The notes beneath the pieces are model-generated. The model made no database searches, had not been told where the DNA came from, and saw only the letters and a program-made list of their open reading frames with translations. Positions 52,591 to 59,468 of a stretch of DNA of 59,468 bases are shown in pieces; the first letter of the stretch is position 1, and every line of letters begins with the position of its first letter. Made by a program: the position numbers and the translations under genes. The DNA is from Spirochaetota bacterium (lineage in GTDB: Bacteria > Spirochaetota > Brachyspiria > Brachyspirales > JACRPF01). Location: the NCBI GenBank assembly GCA_038043445.1, contig JBBTBY010000022.1, forward strand, positions 1 to 59,468, written 5' to 3'.

Positions 52591-55287
52591 ATGAAAAAAG
52601 AACTGATCGTGTTCATCACCATCGCATCCGCAGCGGCGTTCGCCGCCGATATCTTCGTTGCACCGACCGGCAGCGATGCTAACCCCGGCACGCGGGAAAA
52701 ACCGTTCGCCGGGATTGTGCGCGCGCAGACGGCAGCACGCGCCGAAAAGCATAAGAATCGGAGCGAGGCGGTAACCGTATGGCTTTCCGGGGGCACCTAT
52801 CGTCTTCTTGAAAAACTCGTGTTCACGGCGGAAGATGCCGGCTCTGAGAACGCGCCGGTAGTGTATCGATCGCTTGCGGGAGAACGCGCCGTCGTAAGCG
52901 GCGGCATGCCGATCACCGGGACATGGAAGAAGATCGCGGGCAAACCGTTCTATGAGATATCCGTACCCGATGTTGCTTCCGGAAAATGGTTTTTCAATTC
53001 ATTGTACGTGAACGGTGTGGGGAAAACACGCGCGCGCAAGCCCAATGAGGACCAGGTGATGCTTCGCGCCAAAGGACGCGCATACGGGGAAGCATCCAAC
53101 AAAGCGTTCGTGTTCTACCCCGGGGATATCGACGCGCAGTGGAGGAATCTTGCCGATGCGGACATCGTTCTCATCGGCTCATGGACACCGACGATTCATG
53201 CGATAGCGTCCGTTGACACAGAGAAGGGCATCGTAAAATTTGAGAGCACGCACGGTCGCCCCGTTGATTTCTGGGAGAAGAATTTCAGGTACTACGTGGC
53301 GAACGTATTCGAAGCGCTCGACACGCCCGGAGAATGGTATCTCGACCGGAAGTCAGGCACGCTCTATTATTATCCGGAAGCGACTGAGGATATGTCGAAA
53401 GCAGAGGTGATCGCGCCGAAACTCATGACGACCATCATGGAGATCGTTTCATCCGATGCAGCAAAGCCCGTCGCGCATCTGGAATTCCGCGATCTCATGT
53501 TCGCTCACACCGACGGCGATATGGAAAAGCATAACGGCGTGTACCGGCAGGGACATATGTTCCTGAGCGCAGCTATCTATGCCAAAAATATGCGCCGCTC
53601 GATATTCTCCAACTGCGAGATAGCGCATCTCGGCGAATATGCGATGGAGCTCGACACCGGGTGTCAGGAGAACACCATCGTCCGCTGTCATATCTGGGAC
53701 ATGGGTGCCGGCGGTATACAAATAGGGATCACCGATCTCAAGACTCTGCAGATGCTTGAGCAGTCGAAAAAAAAGGAACTCATACGCGTACAATCGAATA
53801 TTGTCGATAACAGCATCGTGCATCGCCTCGGAACGATATGGCACGGCTGCTACGGGATACTCAATCGCTTCGCCTCGTACTCGAAGATCACCCATAACGA
53901 AATATTCGATGTGCACTGGGATGCGATAGCCTCCGATGCGCGGTGGACGTACAAGGGAGAGGATCATTCCGGCGGTCATGAGATAGCATACAATTACATG
54001 CATTATCTCGGCCTTGGCTATCACGGCGATGCGGCGGGGTATTATCAATTCGGTCCACTCGACACGTGGGTGCATCACAACATTACACACGATACGGTAG
54101 CGTATCCGTTCATACACGCAGGTTTCGCAGGCTATTATCTCGACGAGCAGTCGCGCGCTGCCGTTGTGGAGAACAATATCGCGTACAATATCGACTGGTC
54201 GTCGTATTTCCAGAACCGCGGATCGAACAATGTGTTCCGCAACAATATCGGTGCATTCACCCGCAACGGCTTCATCTGGCGCGGAGCGATACTCAGGAAC
54301 GGGCTCAATCATTTCGCCGCGTCGAACAATATCTTTATCGCATCGAATACCACAGCCATCGGCGAGTCGTGGGAGGCAGGTCCGATGCCGCCGGAGCTGT
54401 CAAAGAACATCTACTGGAATATAAACGGCGACGCAAACATGCGCTTCTTCTCGCGATATTCTCTCGCGGAATTCCAGAAGCTCGGCTACGAGCACGATTC
54501 ACTCATCACTGACCCCGGCTGCCGCGATCCGAAAAAATTCGATTTCACCGTCGATACATCCTCCGCTGCAATAAAGCTCGGTTTCGTGCCGTTCGATGAT
54601 GAGATTAGAAAAGCAGGCGTGTACGGCGATGAGACGTGGCGCTCGCTCGCGAAAAGATTCACCGTTCGCTCGCGTCTGCCTGTTGAAGACCCGAATTCAC
54701 CGTCGCGCCGCCCACGCATTGACCTCGATTTCGAATCGATGCCCGCGGGGACGGAACCTGCCGACCTCACGATACGAAAGGAAGGGGCGGCTACCTTCAT
54801 GGTCAGCGAAGAGGCGGCATTCGGCGGGAGACGCTCGCTCAAATGCATAGACCGCAAGGATATTTCAAAATCATATAATCCGCATTTTTTCGTCGCGTAC
54901 AGGAATATCGAACGCGGGGTGTTCCGCGCGTCATTCGATGCGATGATCAGCCCCGATGAGCCGATCAGTTATCGCTTCGAAGTGCGCGGGAAAGGCTCCG
55001 TGGATGAGACAGGGCCGCGGCTTGACTGCAATGCCGACGGGGGTGTGCTCGTATGCGACACAAAAGTGGCGGACATTCGCCCGGGGACATGGGTGCATGT
55101 GGAGATTGCATTCACCATCGGCAGCGGCGAATTTTCACTTCTGCTCAAGTACGACGGCGGTGAGTTGAACAAGTCATTCCCGTTCCTGCACGCTCATTTC
55201 AGATCGGTGTCCTGGGCAGGGATCACCGCAGGATTGATTAAGGACGGCAGTGCGTATTTCGACAATCTGAAGATGTCCATCGAATGA
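52591..55287 (+). CDS. Exported GH141-like right-handed beta-helix glycosidase
   Basis: The ATG at 52591 follows GGAG at 8 nt, 14 nt after the LacI stop, and gives 898 residues with a signal peptide (ELIVFITIASAAAFAA). The N-terminus (IFVAPTGSDANPGTREKPFA) and the segment GEWYLDRKSGTLYYYPE are marks of the GH141/alpha-1,3-galactosidase-like beta-helix group; helix repeats run to about residue 680. A C-terminal jelly roll (about 715-898: DLDFESMPAGTEP ... YFDNLKMSIE) is probably a carbohydrate-binding module. Characterised GH141 enzymes include an alpha-L-fucosidase for rhamnogalacturonan II and a xylanase, so the substrate is open. Confidence 0.78.
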   Translation: MKKELIVFITIASAAAFAADIFVAPTGSDANPGTREKPFAGIVRAQTAARAEKHKNRSEAVTVWLSGGTYRLLEKLVFTAEDAGSENAPVVYRSLAGERAVVSGGMPITGTWKKIAGKPFYEISVPDVASGKWFFNSLYVNGVGKTRARKPNEDQVMLRAKGRAYGEASNKAFVFYPGDIDAQWRNLADADIVLIGSWTPTIHAIASVDTEKGIVKFESTHGRPVDFWEKNFRYYVANVFEALDTPGEWYLDRKSGTLYYYPEATEDMSKAEVIAPKLMTTIMEIVSSDAAKPVAHLEFRDLMFAHTDGDMEKHNGVYRQGHMFLSAAIYAKNMRRSIFSNCEIAHLGEYAMELDTGCQENTIVRCHIWDMGAGGIQIGITDLKTLQMLEQSKKKELIRVQSNIVDNSIVHRLGTIWHGCYGILNRFASYSKITHNEIFDVHWDAIASDARWTYKGEDHSGGHEIAYNYMHYLGLGYHGDAAGYYQFGPLDTWVHHNITHDTVAYPFIHAGFAGYYLDEQSRAAVVENNIAYNIDWSSYFQNRGSNNVFRNNIGAFTRNGFIWRGAILRNGLNHFAASNNIFIASNTTAIGESWEAGPMPPELSKNIYWNINGDANMRFFSRYSLAEFQKLGYEHDSLITDPGCRDPKKFDFTVDTSSAAIKLGFVPFDDEIRKAGVYGDETWRSLAKRFTVRSRLPVEDPNSPSRRPRIDLDFESMPAGTEPADLTIRKEGAATFMVSEEAAFGGRRSLKCIDRKDISKSYNPHFFVAYRNIERGVFRASFDAMISPDEPISYRFEVRGKGSVDETGPRLDCNADGGVLVCDTKVADIRPGTWVHVEIAFTIGSGEFSLLLKYDGGELNKSFPFLHAHFRSVSWAGITAGLIKDGSAYFDNLKMSIE

Positions 55288-55303
55288 TACGAGGAGCGAT
55301 GCA

Positions 55304-56551
55304 ATGACATATGTGAAAGAACCTGAGCGCGACGTCCCGGTGAAATACGACGTCGATGTCGTCGTAGCCGGCGGCGGAACGGCAGGCGTCGCCGCGGCGG
55401 TGTGCGCCGGACGCATGGGCCTTCGCACCGTGATGGTGGAACAATCATGCGCGCCGGGCGGGCTCGTTACGCAGCTCGGCTGGTCGAACGATTTCACGAA
55501 CAAGGGCGGCTTTACGCGCGAATTCTTCGAGCTGCTCGAGCGCGACGGCGTCATGGTGCGGAATAAGACCATGTGCAATTACGATCAATTCCGTGTAACG
55601 CCGTATCTCGACACATTCCTTGCCGCGGCGAACGTACGGGTACTTTACCGCGCAACGGTGGCGAACGTGATACAGAACGACGGAACGGTTTCCGGCGTTT
55701 TTATAGAAACGAAGGAAGGGCGCATCGCCGTAAAAGCACGCGTCGTCATCGATGCAACCGGCGATGGCGATGCGGCGGCGCAGGCAGGAGCGAAATTCAC
55801 CAAGGGGCGCGCGAAGGACGGCGCCATGCAGGCGATATCGCTCAGCCATACGTTCATCAATTATACTGCAGGCACGATATCGATGGAGGACATTGCGAAA
55901 GAAGTGCGCGACACGTCACCCGATTTCATGCTTCCGTATGTGCACGGCACGTGGAAGAACCAGACCGGCACGAAAAGCACGATGACGAACGGCACCATGC
56001 ATGTGTGCGGGTATGACCCCGTTTCAGCCGAGGGGATATCGGATGCGCTTATCGCACTGCGCGCGCAGGCGGTCGATGTTTTCAACGCGCTAAAAAAGAC
56101 GACGTCCATGCGCGACATCGAGTTCGGCCCGTTCATGCCGCTGCCCGGCATACGCGAGAGTAGGCGCATCACCTGCGATTACACCGTAACGAAGGATGAC
56201 ACGGTGCGCGGCGCGCGTTTCGATGACGGGCTCTTCACAGTAACCCAGCCGATCGATATACATAAATGCACGGAAGCGGAACCGTGCATCATCGTTGAAA
56301 AGGTTACGCCGTATCATATCCCGTACCGATCGCTCCTGCCGCGCGGCATAGAGAATCTCATGGTCGTCGGCAGATGCATCGGGGGCGAACACGAGGCGCT
56401 CGCAAGTTACCGCATCATCGCCGATTGTTTCGCCATGGGCGAAGCGGCCGCTATTGCCGCTCAGCAGGTGGCAAAGGGCGCGCGTTCACTTCGTGCAGTC
56501 GATGTCGGAACGGTCACCGCAGAGATGGAACATCGGGGATATTCCCGTTAG
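55304..56551 (+). CDS. FAD-dependent oxidoreductase (FAD_oxidored family)
   Basis: The 415-residue protein has the dinucleotide motif VVAGGGTAGVAAAVCAGRMG with MVEQ at the end of strand 2, ATGDGDAAAQAGA for the second FAD contact and GRCIGGEHEALASYRI...MGEAAAIAA at the C-terminus. These match the FAD_oxidored proteins common in polysaccharide loci, where the substrate is usually unknown (oxidised sugar or sulfated glycan intermediates are guesses). No signal peptide is present, so it is cytoplasmic. GAGGAG is 7 nt upstream of the ATG. It sits between two GH141-like genes. Confidence 0.88.
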   Translation: MTYVKEPERDVPVKYDVDVVVAGGGTAGVAAAVCAGRMGLRTVMVEQSCAPGGLVTQLGWSNDFTNKGGFTREFFELLERDGVMVRNKTMCNYDQFRVTPYLDTFLAAANVRVLYRATVANVIQNDGTVSGVFIETKEGRIAVKARVVIDATGDGDAAAQAGAKFTKGRAKDGAMQAISLSHTFINYTAGTISMEDIAKEVRDTSPDFMLPYVHGTWKNQTGTKSTMTNGTMHVCGYDPVSAEGISDALIALRAQAVDVFNALKKTTSMRDIEFGPFMPLPGIRESRRITCDYTVTKDDTVRGARFDDGLFTVTQPIDIHKCTEAEPCIIVEKVTPYHIPYRSLLPRGIENLMVVGRCIGGEHEALASYRIIADCFAMGEAAAIAAQQVAKGARSLRAVDVGTVTAEMEHRGYSR

Positions 56552-56577
56552 CAATAGTGAAACATAGGGAGGGTAGT

Positions 56578-59468
56578 ATGAAAGCATTCATCGCAGTAAT
56601 AGTCTGTTCGGGAATGGTACTGTGCGCGGCGGATATCCACTGGACCGGTGATGAAGTGTCAGGGACATCGATCAAGGTGCGCTCGAGCATCGGGGCATTT
56701 GTAACGAAAGCGAACGGAGTAACGCTTGCCGAAGGAAAATTCGGCAAGGCCCTCTCCTTTGAGGGCACATCCGCACACGCCGTCATTGCACTTGCCCCAG
56801 GCGAACAGGCCGTCTTCAATCGCGATTCGTTCACCGTCATGCTCTGGGTCAATCCGGATTCGGTCACCGGCAGGCGTCCGCTCGTGGTAAAACGGACCTC
56901 GAACAATGCAACGAGCATGGCACTCACGATACGCGGAAAGCTCCTTGTCTTCGAAGCATGCGATAAAAGCGGAAAATGGTCGTACATCTGCAATTCGGAC
57001 AAGACACAGATCAACCCCGGCACATGGACGCATTGCGCTGCGGTCATAGAAAGCGCCAAAGCGGTACGGCTCTATATCAACGGATCGCTCGTCAAGACAC
57101 ATGCGGTGAACGTGCCGCTTGCTTTCAATCAGGAAGGGATATGGATCGGCATGGATGCCTGGGGCGGCGATCCGGAATCGGCGACAAAGCCGGGATTCTT
57201 CAAAGGGCGCATGGATGAGATGCAGTTCTTCACACGCGCATTGTCCGACAGCGAGATCGCAGCAGCGATGGACGGATCCGCGGCTGTACCCGTCGATACC
57301 ACTGCGGGGATATTCTACGTATCGCCCACCGGTTCCGATGCGAATCCCGGGACGAAAGAAAAGCCGTTCGCAACAGCGCAGAAAGCGCGCGATGCTTTCC
57401 GCACAGCACCGAAAAAGGGCGATGCGCCTGCGGTCGTTGAATTGCAGGGTGGTATGTATTTTCAGACGGAAACACTCCTCTTTACACCGGAGGACAGCGG
57501 CACGGCGAACGCACCGGTGATATGGCGTTCGGCACCGAATGAAACGGCGGTCATAAGCGGCGGACGCATGCTTACGGGTTTCAAGGAGGCGGCGATAGCG
57601 GGTAAACGTGCATGGGTCATCGACATCCCGGATGTGAAGGAAGGGAAATGGTATTTCCGCCAGCTTTTTGTGTCCGCGGGCGGCAAGCCGCTCGAACGCC
57701 GATTCCGTCCGCATATCGGGATGAAACGTGTCGACGGGCTTACGTACTCTGCGCGGAGAAAAGCAGCACCCCACCGCGCAGCGCAGATCGATTTTGTTTT
57801 CGCCCCCGGCGATATCAAGGACTGGCAGAACATCGCCGATGTGGAAGTCGCCATTCTCCATGTGTGGAGCTCTTCGCGCCTTCGCATCGAGAGCGTGGAC
57901 ATGAAGAAGAACATCGTCACGTTCACCGGCATGCCGACATTCGCCGTCGATCAGGGGGGACTGCAGCCGTACTTCATCGAGAACGTGAAGGAAGAACTTG
58001 ATGAACCGGGCGAATGGTATCTCGATCGCGGTAAAGGCAGGATGGCGTATCTCCCGTACGACGGGGAAACGCTCACGTCGGTGAAAGTGATTGCGCCGTA
58101 TCTTAATACCGTCGTTGCATGTAAGGGAGACTACTCGAACGGAAAATTCGTATCGCATATCATGTTCAGCAACGTGACGTTCTCGCACAGCGAAACGCCG
58201 CTCCCGCGCGAGGGCTACGGCGGATCGCAGGGACATCCCGATCTCCCCGCGGCTATCGAGCTCACTGGCGCAAAGAACATCACATTCATTCGGAGCACCG
58301 TTTCACAGACCGGTAATTACGGCATCGGTATCGGCATGGGATGCGCGGATAACCGCGTCGTCGGCTGCAGGCTATACGACCTCGGCGGCGGCGGCGTGAA
58401 AGTGGGCGATATACGCATGAACAGCAAGGCGGATGCGCCGGAACTCCCCGTTGGGAATATCGTGAACAATTGCGCGATATTCGACACGGGCATTATGTTC
58501 TTTTCGGCGAACGCGGTGTGGGCGGGGATAACCCGCGGTACCGAGATAACGCATAACAAGATATGGAACTGCGCATACTCAGGGATCGCGGTCGGATGGT
58601 CATGGAGTGACAGCCCGACATCATGCGCATCGAACATCATTGCGCACAACCATATCAGCAATGTGCTCACCCTCGTCGCCGACGGCGCGAGCATATACAC
58701 GCTCGGACGCCAGCCGGGCACCGTGATACGCGGCAATATTCTCCGCGATAATGTGAAAAGCCCGTTCGCCAAGGAGTACTGGCAGCTCGGGCTCTATCTC
58801 GACGAGGGATCGGCGGAAATGCTCGTGGAGAACAATCTCTCGTTCCGCATCGGCACGCACGGCTTTAACATGAACGGCGGCGCACAGAACATCATCCGCA
58901 ACAATATCTCCGGGCCGGTGACCGGCAATCACGCGCCGTACATACGCTGCTACAAGAAAGCGTTCTCTAAGGACAATATATTCGTGAACAATATCGCCTG
59001 GTGCGATGGTGAGAACATGATCGATGAGGCATGGGATCGCTCCGTCTTTGACTGCCGATCGAATGTGTACTGGAATTTCGCCGGGAAGACCATGCAGTTC
59101 AAGGACAAGACATTCGCCGAATGGCAGGCGGCAGGACAGGATACCGCATCGCGCGTTATCGATCCGCAGTTCATCGACGCTGCGAACGATGACTATCGCC
59201 TGAAGCCGTCATCACCCGCGATAGCGCTCGGCTTCAAACCATTCGCGTTCGATGCGGGGCTTGAAGCTGCATACCGTGATATCGCCGCAAGCGTGTTCGT
59301 CTCCGAGATGCCGGTATACCGCATGATGCTCGCCCCCGTCCGCGAGAAGCCTGCCGACTTCTCGCTCGATTTTGAGGATGTACCGCTCGGCACGACGCCG
59401 GGGTTCTCCTGCAACGGCTGTACACCGGAAGCGAATTTCACCGTGAGCGAAGAGGACGCGAAAAACAG
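56578..59468 (+). CDS. Exported LamG - GH141-like beta-helix protein, 3' end cut by window
   Basis: From the ATG at 56578 (GGGAGGG upstream) the frame stays open for about 963 codons to the window edge. A signal peptide (FIAVIVCSGMVLCAA) is followed by a LamG domain (about 45-230: FTVMLWVNPDSV, RLYINGSLVKTH, GRMDEMQFFTRALS). A GH141-like beta-helix comes next (IFYVSPTGSDANPGTKEKPFA near 245; GEWYLDRGKGRMAYLP near 480). The last residues (SLDFEDVPLGTTPG ... FTVSEEDA) start the same C-terminal module as in the enzyme at 52591, so the two are paralogues that differ by the added LamG domain. Confidence 0.8.
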   Translation, partial: MKAFIAVIVCSGMVLCAADIHWTGDEVSGTSIKVRSSIGAFVTKANGVTLAEGKFGKALSFEGTSAHAVIALAPGEQAVFNRDSFTVMLWVNPDSVTGRRPLVVKRTSNNATSMALTIRGKLLVFEACDKSGKWSYICNSDKTQINPGTWTHCAAVIESAKAVRLYINGSLVKTHAVNVPLAFNQEGIWIGMDAWGGDPESATKPGFFKGRMDEMQFFTRALSDSEIAAAMDGSAAVPVDTTAGIFYVSPTGSDANPGTKEKPFATAQKARDAFRTAPKKGDAPAVVELQGGMYFQTETLLFTPEDSGTANAPVIWRSAPNETAVISGGRMLTGFKEAAIAGKRAWVIDIPDVKEGKWYFRQLFVSAGGKPLERRFRPHIGMKRVDGLTYSARRKAAPHRAAQIDFVFAPGDIKDWQNIADVEVAILHVWSSSRLRIESVDMKKNIVTFTGMPTFAVDQGGLQPYFIENVKEELDEPGEWYLDRGKGRMAYLPYDGETLTSVKVIAPYLNTVVACKGDYSNGKFVSHIMFSNVTFSHSETPLPREGYGGSQGHPDLPAAIELTGAKNITFIRSTVSQTGNYGIGIGMGCADNRVVGCRLYDLGGGGVKVGDIRMNSKADAPELPVGNIVNNCAIFDTGIMFFSANAVWAGITRGTEITHNKIWNCAYSGIAVGWSWSDSPTSCASNIIAHNHISNVLTLVADGASIYTLGRQPGTVIRGNILRDNVKSPFAKEYWQLGLYLDEGSAEMLVENNLSFRIGTHGFNMNGGAQNIIRNNISGPVTGNHAPYIRCYKKAFSKDNIFVNNIAWCDGENMIDEAWDRSVFDCRSNVYWNFAGKTMQFKDKTFAEWQAAGQDTASRVIDPQFIDAANDDYRLKPSSPAIALGFKPFAFDAGLEAAYRDIAASVFVSEMPVYRMMLAPVREKPADFSLDFEDVPLGTTPGFSCNGCTPEANFTVSEEDAKN

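Noticed and set aside
56659-58236. 525-codon minus-strand frame opposite the LamG-GH141 gene
   Set aside because: It has no known motif and an unusual Arg/His/Cys-rich composition. The plus frame has a signal peptide, LamG and beta-helix motifs.

Overview
The window reads as chromosomal DNA from a free-living, two-membrane (Gram-negative type) bacterium that degrades complex plant or host glycans. Support for this comes from many large exported proteins with N-terminal signal peptides, a FlgA-like periplasmic flagellar chaperone, c-di-GMP enzymes, a bacterial type-A RNase P RNA and a high density of AraC/LacI regulators. The sequence does not settle the phylum. A glycan-degrading spirochaete or a PVC-group relative is my best guess, and it is only inference. 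No phage genes, transposases or CRISPR arrays were seen.

Region 1 (1-28.5 kb, minus strand) is a large carbohydrate-degradation locus. Read in transcription order it has a URO-D family methyltransferase-like gene, and then a LacI-controlled operon (27130 to 18859): a metal-ligand-less M24 'pita-bread' protein, a creatininase homologue, an exported unknown, a LamG-CBM9-DUF6067 protein and a LacI repressor. A second operon follows (18803 to 6163) with its own operator: DUF6259, pectate-lyase-like, exported unknown, GH20-like, DUF4838 and GH28. An AraC gene comes next, then a two-gene unit (CBM9-TIM-barrel protein and GH31, the latter cut by the window edge). No sugar transporter is encoded in the locus.

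Region 2 (28.6-41.7 kb) is mostly regulation and central metabolism. It holds an AraC regulator followed by two tandem membrane GGDEF proteins (one degenerate, one canonical), transketolase, a DUF485-ActP-type symporter pair next to a very unusual fusion protein (sugar-isomerase-like TIM barrel, Cache, PAS, CBS, DUF294 nucleotidyltransferase), and a second divergent URO-D/AraC pair.

Region 3 (41.7-51.5 kb) is housekeeping and envelope. It contains a small PAS protein, the RNase P RNA, S21, two tRNA-Met genes (elongator and initiator), an operon of FlgA, a response-regulator/anti-sigma kinase, a STAS protein and YggT, a DUF3108-like exported protein with a membrane LuxR regulator, a glycosyltransferase, a PlsC acyltransferase and an ABC exporter.

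Region 4 (51.5-59.5 kb, plus strand) is a second glycan locus: a self-regulated LacI gene, a GH141-like beta-helix enzyme, an FAD oxidoreductase and a LamG-GH141-like enzyme that runs off the window.

Promoters are easy to see here because nearly all fit TTGACN-16/17/18-TATACT or a close variant. Three LacI-type palindromes sit exactly at the predicted transcription starts of three such promoters. At least three genes have the -10 box exactly 6 nt before the start codon and so should be transcribed as leaderless mRNAs.
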